DNA from: Alphaproteobacteria bacterium
Lineage (GTDB): Bacteria > Pseudomonadota > Alphaproteobacteria > Elsterales > Elsteraceae
Direction: 5' to 3'
DNA: 64,000 bases
NCBI GenBank assembly: GCA_013298565.1
Contig: JAAFIC010000004.1
Coordinates: forward strand, 1-64,000
Shown here: positions 34,597-42,734 of the stretch, in pieces
How positions within the stretch are numbered: the first letter of the stretch is position 1
Layout: the number at the start of each line of letters is the position of its first letter
The notes under the pieces: model-generated
Told to the model about the DNA's origin: nothing
Seen by the model: the letters and a program-made list of their open reading frames with translations, nothing else
Databases searched by the model: none
Program-made: the position numbers and the translations under genes

Positions 34597-35580
34597 CTAA
34601 TGACGGGCGAGGGCCACGCCAGACTTCAGGCGCGGGTCCACGATAAAATAGAGCATATCGACGATCAGATTGATCGTGACGAAGAAGAGCGCCACCAGCA
34701 GCAGATAAGTCGCCATCAGCGGAATATCGACCGACTGAACCGACGCGATAAATAAGAACCCCACCCCCGGCCACTGGAAGACAGTTTCGGTGATAATCGC
34801 GAAAGCCACCAATGATCCTAACTTGATACCCATGATGGTGATGACCGGAATCAGCGTGTTCTTCAGCGCATGACCGAAATGTACTGCCCGATCCGACAAA
34901 CCGCGCGCCCGCGCGAACTTGATGTAGTCGGTTCGGAGTACTTCCAACATTTCGGAGCGCACGAGGCGCATAATCAGGGTCATCTGAAACAAACCAAGCG
35001 TAATCGCCGGTAGAACCATTGATTTCAACCCAGACAGGGTTAAAAACCCAGTCGTCCAGAACCCAAGATCGGTCACTTGCCCGCGCCCGAACGACGGCAA
35101 CCACTTCAATTCAACAGAAAAGAGATAGATCAGCCCGATACCGATGAGAAATGTCGGCAACGACACGCCAATCAGCGAGAAGGTCATAATCGCCTTCGAC
35201 GAGAAGCGGGCGCGGCGCAACGCCGTGAAAACCCCGAACCCCACCCCAAAGACCAGCGCGAAAATTGCGGCACAGAAAGCCAGTTCCAGCGTGGCGGGCA
35301 AGCGTTCCAGGATGAGATCAATCACCGGGCGGCCCACACGGTAGGAAATCCCAAACTCGCCCTGCACAATGCGCCCCACATAGGCCGCAAACTGCACGGG
35401 GAAAGGCTGGTCCAAACCAAGCTCCTGGCGCATCCGCTCCCGGTCTTCCTGCGTTGCTTCCTGACCAACCATCACGGAAATCGGATCGCCAACGAAACGG
35501 AATAGGGAAAACGAAACGAGCGCCACGACAAGCATGACGAGAATCGCCTGGAATAGCCGACGAAGCACGAAAGCAAGCAT
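34597..35580 (-). CDS. Dipeptide/oligopeptide ABC transporter permease (DppB/OppB type)
   Basis: This 327-aa membrane protein starts MLAFVLRRLFQAILVMLVVA, the usual DppB beginning, with FFFR-like SFSLFRFVGDPI and the EAA loop DYIKFARARGLSDRAVHFGHALKN. The ATG at 35580 has GAGG at 5 nt; a longer in-frame reading to 35634 lacks support. It partners DppC in the membrane. It lies 74 nt downstream of the binding-protein gene. Confidence 0.92.
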   Translation of the reverse strand: MLAFVLRRLFQAILVMLVVALVSFSLFRFVGDPISVMVGQEATQEDRERMRQELGLDQPFPVQFAAYVGRIVQGEFGISYRVGRPVIDLILERLPATLELAFCAAIFALVFGVGFGVFTALRRARFSSKAIMTFSLIGVSLPTFLIGIGLIYLFSVELKWLPSFGRGQVTDLGFWTTGFLTLSGLKSMVLPAITLGLFQMTLIMRLVRSEMLEVLRTDYIKFARARGLSDRAVHFGHALKNTLIPVITIMGIKLGSLVAFAIITETVFQWPGVGFLFIASVQSVDIPLMATYLLLVALFFVTINLIVDMLYFIVDPRLKSGVALARH

Positions 35581-35653
35581 CAACACCTCTATAGTGTAAT
35601 GAGACCGGGGGGCTATTAGCCCCCCGGTCAACACTTATTTTACCTACTGCGCG

Positions 35654-37234
35654 TTACTTTACATCAATGTATTTGATATAAAGGGTATTTTCAGTCTGCA
35701 CCGGAATATCGTAAGTTGCCTTCATGGCCCAAGCGATGTTCTGGTTGTGAACCGGAATATGGACCAGCGAGTCCTTAGCAATCTTCAGCGCCTTGGCCAT
35801 CGTCGCGTCGCGCTTGGTCTTATCCGTCTCGGTGGCCAGCGACTTAATCATGCCATCAAGTTCTGGGTTCGAGTACTTCGGATTGTAGCTACCATAAGCC
35901 CCCTTGCCTTCGCGGCTGTGGTACAGGAACTTCAGCACATATTCGCCATCAAAGGTCGGTACCCCCCAACCGAGTAGGTAGAAGTCGATCGCGCCCTCGA
36001 TGATCTGCGGCGAATGCTGCGCCATTGGACGAGCTTCCAGCGTTACCTTAATGCCGATCTGACCGAGCATCCCAACAACGGCTTGGCAGATTTTTTCATC
36101 GTTGACGTAGCGGTTGTTCGGGCAGTGCATGGTAATGCCGAAGCCGCTTTCGTACCCGGCGTCCTTCATCAAGGCTTTGGCCTTGTTCACGTCGTGCGGC
36201 GTGACGGTATCCAGTTCCTTCGAGTAGCCATCAGACCCCGGCGGCAGCAGCGTGCCCGACAGGGTGGACTGGCCTGCCATCACGACCTTCTGAATCGCGA
36301 TGCGGTTTATAGCGGAATCAATAGCTTGGCGCACGCGCAAATCGGCCAGCGGGTTTTTGCCCTCGACCGTATCGAACTTCAGGTCGGGATCGCCGACGTT
36401 CAAGCTGAAGAAGATCGAGCGGTTTTCGGCGCCGGAGTTAACGCGCAGCCCGTTGGTTTCGGAGATGCGGGCAATGTCTTGCACCGGCACGTCTTGAATA
36501 AAATCAACCTCGCCCGATAGCAGGGCGGCAACGCGCGTGGGGGCAGCGGCAATCACCGAGTAGGTCACTTCCGTTACCTTCAGCGGAAACTGGCCCTTGC
36601 CCCAATACGCGGGGTTAGCGGTCATGACCGTACGAACATCGGGTTCGCGGGATTTGAGCACAAACGGGCCGGTGCCATTGGTGTTGCGAACGGCGAAGGT
36701 TTCTTCCTTGGCATTAAAGTCCTGGGAATTCACCACATTATTTGCTTCCGCCCATTGCTTATCCACAATGAACAGATTGGTCATGTCATTAATCAGCAGC
36801 GGGTTCGGCCCATTGGTTTTAATATTGACCGTAAGATCATCAACCTTGGTTGCCGACTCGATGCTGGTCAGCAAGCCTTTCATCTGCGACTTGTCGCCCT
36901 TGGCGCGCGTGAGGGAGAAGACCACATCGTCTGCCGTGAAGGCATTGCCATTATGGAACTTCACACCGGGGCGCAGCTTAAATTCCCACACGGTAGGATC
37001 AGCGGTGAGCTTCCAGGATGTTGCCAGCGCCGGGGTTAGTTTCGCGTCGTTATCGCGATGGGCCAGCGGCTCGTAAATCTGGTGCAAGAGATTGAAATTC
37101 TGGCCAGAATTTTGAGCGTGCGGATCAAGCGTCGTCGCGTCCTGACCACGGGCCATCTTGAACTGAACCGCCGAGGCCGGAAGGGCCAGCGCAGTTCCCG
37201 CCAGCAGGGCTGCGGCTAAAGCGAAAGTCTTCAT
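35654..37234 (-). CDS. Peptide ABC transporter substrate-binding protein (SBP family 5)
   Basis: This 526-aa periplasmic protein has a signal peptide (TFALAAALLAGTALALPASA) and family 5 landmarks: RGQDATTLDPHAQNSGQNFN, VWEFKLRPGVKFHNGNAFTADDVVFS, and the DLRVRQAIDSAINR block. It delivers dipeptides, oligopeptides or a related compound to the permease pair. It is the first gene of the five-gene transporter operon. The start at 37234 follows a purine-rich GGGGGAAAA; the upstream frame to 37321 gives no sensible signal peptide. Confidence 0.93.
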   Translation of the reverse strand: MKTFALAAALLAGTALALPASAVQFKMARGQDATTLDPHAQNSGQNFNLLHQIYEPLAHRDNDAKLTPALATSWKLTADPTVWEFKLRPGVKFHNGNAFTADDVVFSLTRAKGDKSQMKGLLTSIESATKVDDLTVNIKTNGPNPLLINDMTNLFIVDKQWAEANNVVNSQDFNAKEETFAVRNTNGTGPFVLKSREPDVRTVMTANPAYWGKGQFPLKVTEVTYSVIAAAPTRVAALLSGEVDFIQDVPVQDIARISETNGLRVNSGAENRSIFFSLNVGDPDLKFDTVEGKNPLADLRVRQAIDSAINRIAIQKVVMAGQSTLSGTLLPPGSDGYSKELDTVTPHDVNKAKALMKDAGYESGFGITMHCPNNRYVNDEKICQAVVGMLGQIGIKVTLEARPMAQHSPQIIEGAIDFYLLGWGVPTFDGEYVLKFLYHSREGKGAYGSYNPKYSNPELDGMIKSLATETDKTKRDATMAKALKIAKDSLVHIPVHNQNIAWAMKATYDIPVQTENTLYIKYIDVK

Positions 37235-37577
37235 TATTGTTTTCCCCCAAATGAAAGCCAAACCGCGTCTGGCACCCAGCCGACACGCTTCCCAGGCATA
37301 TAAGAATGGAATACCTGTCATTCAATCAACACATTTCCAAAGTTTTTTTGAAAAAAACATCGTTCAAAAACAAAGGGCCGAACCGAGAGATAACACAATT
37401 TTACGGATGGGTTCGGTGTCATCCATAAAAAAATAGAACCGAAATCACCCCCATTGAGATAATTTCCAGCTTGATTTGATATTTGTTGCACTGCGCCAGG
37501 GACTTTTACCAGTCCGTAAACTTTAGCGATTGATCCTGCGCGGCAGCGGGAATAGCGCCGCTGCCGCGCGGAAAGGC
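37235..37577. other. Intergenic region upstream of the peptide transporter operon
   Basis: This 343-nt gap contains an AT-rich core. At 37342-37358 there are mirrored runs of seven T and seven A around a central G. Two mutually exclusive short stems lie near 37378-37425 (CCGAACC with GGTTCGG, or GGATG with CATCC), which would fall in the 5' leader. The ridA-proximal end has a strong hairpin, listed separately. No clear promoter hexamers were identified. Confidence 0.4.
37538..37569 (-). terminator. 12-bp stem-loop downstream of ridA
   Basis: GCGCGGCAGCGG (37538-37549) pairs exactly with CCGCTGCCGCGC (37558-37569) over an 8-nt loop, 9 nt past the ridA stop. No U-tract follows on the minus strand, so it is either a Rho-assisted terminator or a 3'-end stabiliser separating ridA from the transporter operon. 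Confidence 0.55.
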
Positions 37578-38042
37578 TTACTCGATCTCGAAAATCGCCT
37601 CGACTTCAACCGCCGCGTTCAACGGCAGCGACCCCATGCCGACCGAGGAGCGCGCGTGCTTGCCAGCTTCTCCCAAGACCGACACGAAGAAATCAGACGC
37701 GCCATTCATCACTTTGGCGTGATCGGCAAACTCCGGCACGCCGTTGATAAAGCCAACGACTTTCACGAGGCGCTTAATCCGCTCCAAGCTGCCCAAGGTC
37801 GCCTTTGCCACGGCCAGCACGTTCAGCGCACAAAGCTGTGCCGCCTCCGTCGCGGCTTCGATCGACACATCGCCGCCAACCTTGCCTGCGGTCGTCAGTT
37901 TGCCGTCCTGCATCGGCAATTGCCCCGCCGTGAACAGAAAATTGCCCGAGATCACGCCCGGCACATAGTTCGCTACGGGCGGCACTACGGCGGGAACCGT
38001 AATGCCCAGTTCCTTCAAGCGCGTTTCAACCTTACCAGCCAT
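37578..38042 (-). CDS. RidA/YjgF family protein
   Basis: This 154-aa protein belongs to the longer subgroup of the RidA family. FLFTAGQLPMQDGKL and CALNVLAVAKATLGSLERIKRLVKVVGFI match the family, and the R-S-S-V-G-MGSLPLNAAVEVEAIFEIE end carries the substrate-binding arginine. RidA proteins hydrolyse reactive enamine/imine intermediates released by PLP enzymes. The ATG at 38042 has GGAG at 9 nt. The nearby aminotransferase and peptide importer make an amine-catabolism role plausible, but it may be general housekeeping. Confidence 0.9.
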   Translation of the reverse strand: MAGKVETRLKELGITVPAVVPPVANYVPGVISGNFLFTAGQLPMQDGKLTTAGKVGGDVSIEAATEAAQLCALNVLAVAKATLGSLERIKRLVKVVGFINGVPEFADHAKVMNGASDFFVSVLGEAGKHARSSVGMGSLPLNAAVEVEAIFEIE

Positions 38043-38119
38043 CTCTGTCAACTCCTGCTAAAGCGCGAGCGCGCGCGACCGACTTCATAAAACGGTTTTC
38101 GCTGAAACGGAAGGCTTGG

Positions 38120-40435
38120 CTACTTCGTTGTCGCCACATAAACGCCGTCCCAATCGGCAGGCAGCGGGTTGCTGCGGAACTCTTCGATGCGTTCAACGTA
38201 AGTAGTATAGAGCGGCTGCGACGACAGCCCCTCCGAGAGCGTGCGGCACGCTTCGATCAGCCCCCTCGCCTCCTCCCAACGCTGCCCGCGATAAGCCGAC
38301 AGTAAACGGATGTGGGTTTCTGTGAGTTTCTGAAATCTTTCGCTGCCCTTCAGCGCCAAATCGCCAATAAGGGTGAAGATACGCACCGGCACGGTTTTGC
38401 CCTTCACCTGAATTAGATCAACTTCCAGCAGCGCAAAATCTGTCGCCGCCGCCGCCGTCGCAGCGCCGATGATGTTATCGAGATGATACGGTTTCGATTG
38501 GCCTTCCAGGCGAGCGGCCAAGTTCACCGTATCGCCCAAGGTGGAATAGTTAAACTTTTGTGTCGATCCCATATTCCCCACCACGCACGGGCCAGTATTA
38601 AGGCCCATGCCAATACTGATGGGAATAAAGCGCTTGCCGGTTGCCTCGGCTTCGGCCTTCAACTCGTCATTCAGCGCGACCAGCGAGGTCCGCATATCTA
38701 GCACTGTCTGGCAGGCGTGGCGCACGTGTTCGGCATCATCGAGCGGCGCGTTCCAAAACGCCATAATCGCATCGCCGATGTATTTATCAATATAGGCCCC
38801 GTGCAACAGGGCAATATCGGTCATCGGCGTGAGATAACGGTTCATGAAAGCGGTTAGACCTTGGGCATCGAACATTTCTGAAATGGTGGTGAAACCGCGC
38901 ACGTCGGTGAACAACAGCGTCATGTCGCGGGTTTCACCACCGAGCTTCAACTGATTGGGATCGGAGGCCAGCCGATCTACCATCGCGGGCGAGAGGTAGA
39001 AGGCAAAGGTATTACGAATCTGCCGCCGCTGCGCCGCCTCTGCCGCGTAAGAGGTATAGGTGCCGACCATAAACACAGCTAGAGTCGCCATTACGGGAGC
39101 GGTTGCATCGCTTAAGAGTTTATGCTCGGAAAAATTGTTCCAAGAATAACCGATGACCGCCGCTGTAACGCTCACGACCAGCACCAACGTCCAGCGCGCG
39201 CCGAGGAAAGGCATTCCGAAGATAATAATTAGGCCGCAAAGCAGCATCACGACCAATTCATCGCTCAAGGCGGTTGCCGGGCGGGTCAGCAGCGTATCCG
39301 TCAGAATACTCTCCAAGAGTTGCGCGTGAACCTCAACGCCTGGAATGTTAACATCAATCGGCGTGGTCCGAAGATCGCGCAGACCAGCGGCAGATGTTCC
39401 AAAGATTACCAGCTTATTCTCGATTCGCGCGGGATCAAACGTGCCTTTCACCACTTCCCGCGCCGACAGGTAACGGGCAGAGGTCTTTACGGCGTAATGC
39501 GGCCACAGGGTTGCCTGGGCGTCGGTGGGAATCAGGAAGGGGTTTTGCCCCTGCACAAGAATAGACTGAACCCCAAGCTGGGCATCGGTATTGACGATAT
39601 AAGTAGGCAAGCCCGCCGCCACTCGGATCATTTCCATCGACAGCGTGGGATAGACTTGCCCGGCAATAGAAACCATCGCAGGAACCCGGCGTACAACATT
39701 ATCTCCGTCCGTTGCATAATGAAACAGACCGCTGCCCGCAGCATGAGACTCGAGCAACGGTAAGTTATGTACAAGCCCAGCATATTTGTAGAGAAAGCGT
39801 GCCGGATCGGCCCCTTTTTTAGCAATATTAGCAATCGGCTTAACTGTAAGGCCACGCGCATCATCGGCGACGGTCTGCCCGAGAACGGTCGGTGTTTTCG
39901 CAAGAACCTCCGCCAGCCGTTTATCGGTATCGGGCAGATCGCGTAGTTGAGCGGCGATTGCAGCATATTCGGGCGGCAACGCTTCGGCCAAACGCGAGGG
40001 CGACAGCCGATCCGGTTCAGCTAAAACAATATCGAAGCCAATCGCAATCGCGCCCGCCGCCGTTAGCGTCTCCACCATCTCGGCAATCAGCCGGCGCGAC
40101 CACGGCCATTGCCCGATGTCGGCCAAACTATCTTCATCGAGATCAATCACCGTCACCAGCATATCCGCCGCTTCACGCGGCTTGAGATTTTGATAAACGT
40201 CGAAGGCTTTCAGGCGCAAAATTTGCACGGGTTGCGGATCATAGCCCCGTAGAACGATCAACCCAAACAGCACCACGAGTGCCAGCCAGCGGCCTTGGCC
40301 AAAAAATTTCTTGAGACCCTGTCGCAGCCGAAGCCCGACATTCGGGCGATTGTTGTTCGCCCCGCCGTCCGGCGCTTCTTGCTCGCTTAAGGCCACAGGT
40401 TGATCTTGAGTCGGCGCTGCCATCACATTCCCCAC
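38120..40435 (-). CDS. Adenylate cyclase with CHASE2 sensor domain
   Basis: This 771-aa protein has a membrane helix near 52-66, an extracytoplasmic CHASE2 domain (about 75-370; VTVIDLDEDSLADIGQWPWS), three membrane helices (about 380-460), and a class III cyclase domain (about 490-690). The metal aspartates (FTDVRGFTTISE; DKYIGDAIMAFW) and the transition-state motif TLGDTVNLAARLEG are intact. The Lys/Asp specificity pair fits ATP, so cAMP is the likely product. A second ATG at 40423 is an alternative start. It diverges from the cobalamin riboswitch/btuB unit. Confidence 0.9.
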   Translation of the reverse strand: MGNVMAAPTQDQPVALSEQEAPDGGANNNRPNVGLRLRQGLKKFFGQGRWLALVVLFGLIVLRGYDPQPVQILRLKAFDVYQNLKPREAADMLVTVIDLDEDSLADIGQWPWSRRLIAEMVETLTAAGAIAIGFDIVLAEPDRLSPSRLAEALPPEYAAIAAQLRDLPDTDKRLAEVLAKTPTVLGQTVADDARGLTVKPIANIAKKGADPARFLYKYAGLVHNLPLLESHAAGSGLFHYATDGDNVVRRVPAMVSIAGQVYPTLSMEMIRVAAGLPTYIVNTDAQLGVQSILVQGQNPFLIPTDAQATLWPHYAVKTSARYLSAREVVKGTFDPARIENKLVIFGTSAAGLRDLRTTPIDVNIPGVEVHAQLLESILTDTLLTRPATALSDELVVMLLCGLIIIFGMPFLGARWTLVLVVSVTAAVIGYSWNNFSEHKLLSDATAPVMATLAVFMVGTYTSYAAEAAQRRQIRNTFAFYLSPAMVDRLASDPNQLKLGGETRDMTLLFTDVRGFTTISEMFDAQGLTAFMNRYLTPMTDIALLHGAYIDKYIGDAIMAFWNAPLDDAEHVRHACQTVLDMRTSLVALNDELKAEAEATGKRFIPISIGMGLNTGPCVVGNMGSTQKFNYSTLGDTVNLAARLEGQSKPYHLDNIIGAATAAAATDFALLEVDLIQVKGKTVPVRIFTLIGDLALKGSERFQKLTETHIRLLSAYRGQRWEEARGLIEACRTLSEGLSSQPLYTTYVERIEEFRSNPLPADWDGVYVATTK

Positions 40436-40494
40436 GCAATTCCCCGCTTCTTTAGTAAGGCATTCGCCACAATTTTGCCGTAGCTTTGTAACCC

Positions 40495-40523
40495 TTGACG
40501 GAGGAACCCGCTCTCCTTACGAT
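40495..40523 (+). promoter_or_regulatory. Sigma-70-type promoter for the btuB operon
   Basis: TTGACG (40495-40500), a 17-nt spacer and TACGAT (40518-40523) match the housekeeping consensus well. The expected start site near 40530 coincides with the 5' boundary of the cobalamin riboswitch. Confidence 0.65.
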
Positions 40524-40530
40524 TTATATC

Positions 40531-40735
40531 AGGATTGGTCGCCCATCCGTGGGCGTGAAAAGGGAATTCGGACAGGTTTTCGCCAAGAGAATCGAAGCCG
40601 AGCTGCCCCCGCAACTGTAGATACCGAGCCGCACCCGTCTTGGGGTTTCCCAAGGTCAAACATCACTGGCGCTTTTTGCGTTCGGGAAGATGGGGTGGCG
40701 GCGATGACGTATCAGCCAGGAGACCTGCCAATCCA
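40531..40735 (+). ncRNA. Cobalamin (B12) riboswitch
   Basis: The leader contains the conserved CTGCCCCCGCAACTG core (about 40603-40617) and the B12 box GCCAGGAGACCTGCC (40715-40729), in correct order and spacing. It precedes btuB, so adenosylcobalamin should lower expression of the uptake operon. Downstream of the aptamer a GGGGTGCGC/GCGCCCC pairing and an ACGG/CCGT hairpin lie before the AAAAGGAG ribosome site. No U-tract terminator is seen, which favours control of translation. Confidence 0.93.
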
Positions 40736-40861
40736 ACGCGCGCGCGTCGCAACCACCAGCCGGGGTGCGCTGAGGGGACGGCTCCAACCGTTATGCGATT
40801 GCGCCCCTCGTAAGCCGAAACGCTTGCGGGGCCAATTGCTGTTCGGAAAAGGAGCGCTTTT

Positions 40862-42730
40862 ATGCGTTTGTCCTCATGCTTGCTTGTGTCTGTGTCCTTG
40901 CTCGGCCTTCCCGCGCTTGCTCCCCCCGCGCTTGCTCAAGGCGTCGGCGCGCCGCCCGTCGAGGGACCGGTTGCCCTATTGGAGCCGGTCAATGTTACCG
41001 CTCAACGCCTGCCCAGCCGGGCCGCGGAAACCGGCAGCGCCCTAACCATACTCACCCCAACCGAGATTGAGCGGCGCGGCGCGGTCGAAGTGCTGGACCT
41101 GTTAAAACGCGCCCCCGGTGTTGCCATTAGCCGCAATGGCGGTTTTGGCGCTACCTCGGGCTTACGCATTCGCGGGTCTGAGACGGGGCAAGTGTTGGTG
41201 CTCATTGATGGCGTGCGTGTCAATGATAGTACCGATATCAGCGCGGCCTATGATTTCTCCGGCCTTACCGTCGATGGCGTCGAGCGGATCGAAATCTTAC
41301 GCGGGCCGCAGTCGGCACTCTATGGCAATGACGCGATGGGCGGGGTCGTGAATATCATCACTCGCAAAGGGCGTGGACCCGCCAAAATCACTGGGCTGGT
41401 GGAGGCCGGAAGCTATCAAACTTTCCGCCAGCAAGCCGGACTGTCGGGCGCGCAGCAAGGGTTTGATTACGCCCTCACCGCCGCCCACACGCAAACCAAA
41501 GGCTTTTCGCGCATTTACGCGGGGCCGGAAAAAGACGGCGCGGAGCACCTGAGCCTAACAGGGCGGGGCGGCTATCGGTTTTCCGAGCAGTTTCGCTTGG
41601 GCGTTTCCGGCGGCTATCAAAAGCTCGATGCCGATTTCGACCCCGGCGCTACCCGCGACGGCCCGGCCTCGGTCGCCACCGAAAAACTCTTCGGGCGCGT
41701 CGATGGCACGCTGACGCTGCTGGACGGCACGTTCGAGAATATCCTCTCCCTCACGGGCAGCGATACCGACCGCGCTTACGACGAGCCGTTGGGTTTCTAC
41801 CGCACCTCGCGCTACGAGGGCCGCAGCTTTGGCGCAGAGTATCAGGGCAACCTAACGCTGTTCGATAAGGACGTGCTGACCGGCGGGCTTGCAACCCGCA
41901 CCGATACAGCCAGCACCACGATCGTGGGCAAGGCCGGGCCGCGCTTTAGCCAAGATACCCAAAGCGCCTTCGCCCAGTACAAGTGGAAAGCGACGGAAGC
42001 CTTCACTGTCACTCTCGGCGGGCGGTATGATGATGTGGAGAGCTTCGGCGGCAAGGGCACTTACCGCGCTGCCGCCGCTTACCGCATTGCTGGCACAGGC
42101 ACAACCCTTCGCAGCAGCTACGGCACGGGCGCGAAAGCCCCTACCTTATTCCAGCGCTTCGATCCGCAGTTCGGCAATAGGAATCTCCAGCTCGAAAGCA
42201 GCCGGGGTTTCGATGCCGGGATCGAGCAGGAGGTGAGCAAGACTCTGACCCTCTCGGCGGGTGTTTTCCAAAATCGCTACCGCAACCTTATTCAGTACCA
42301 AGGCGCGGGCTACACGAACGTGGGCCGGGCAACGACGCGCGGGATAGAGTTGGGCGCAACGTGGACTGGCGTTCCAGACCTGACCCTTGCCGCCAATTAC
42401 ACTTTCTTAGAAGCGGAAGACGGCGCGACGCATCTCCGCCTCCCCCGCCGCCCGAAGCATACGCTGAACTTGACTGCCGACTACGCGATTACCGAGACAT
42501 GGCAGTTGGGCGGCGCGATGCGCTTCGTCACGGAACAGAAGGATAATGGCTTCAGTGCCGACAAAATCCCGCCGGGGCTGATTTTTGATGCGCGCACGTC
42601 CTACAAAATCACTAACGGCGCGCAACTCTACCTGCGGGCCGACAATCTGTTCGATGCCGATGGCCGCGAAACCGCCCGCTATCGCGCCCCTGGCCGCTCG
42701 GCTTATGTGGGCGTGAAGGCGGAGTTCTAG
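40862..42730 (+). CDS. btuB: TonB-dependent vitamin B12 receptor BtuB
   Basis: This 622-aa outer-membrane receptor has a signal peptide (LLVSVSLLGLPALAPPALAQ), a TonB-box-like VNVTAQR, a plug domain (GLRIRGSETGQVLVLIDGVR; RIEILRGPQSALYGNDAMGG), a 22-strand barrel and a terminal Phe. BtuB identity rests on the riboswitch upstream and btuCD downstream, together with size. It imports cobalamins with TonB energy. The ATG has AAAAGGAG at 7 nt. Confidence 0.92.
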   Translation: MRLSSCLLVSVSLLGLPALAPPALAQGVGAPPVEGPVALLEPVNVTAQRLPSRAAETGSALTILTPTEIERRGAVEVLDLLKRAPGVAISRNGGFGATSGLRIRGSETGQVLVLIDGVRVNDSTDISAAYDFSGLTVDGVERIEILRGPQSALYGNDAMGGVVNIITRKGRGPAKITGLVEAGSYQTFRQQAGLSGAQQGFDYALTAAHTQTKGFSRIYAGPEKDGAEHLSLTGRGGYRFSEQFRLGVSGGYQKLDADFDPGATRDGPASVATEKLFGRVDGTLTLLDGTFENILSLTGSDTDRAYDEPLGFYRTSRYEGRSFGAEYQGNLTLFDKDVLTGGLATRTDTASTTIVGKAGPRFSQDTQSAFAQYKWKATEAFTVTLGGRYDDVESFGGKGTYRAAAAYRIAGTGTTLRSSYGTGAKAPTLFQRFDPQFGNRNLQLESSRGFDAGIEQEVSKTLTLSAGVFQNRYRNLIQYQGAGYTNVGRATTRGIELGATWTGVPDLTLAANYTFLEAEDGATHLRLPRRPKHTLNLTADYAITETWQLGGAMRFVTEQKDNGFSADKIPPGLIFDARTSYKITNGAQLYLRADNLFDADGRETARYRAPGRSAYVGVKAEF

Positions 42731-42734
42731 AGGC

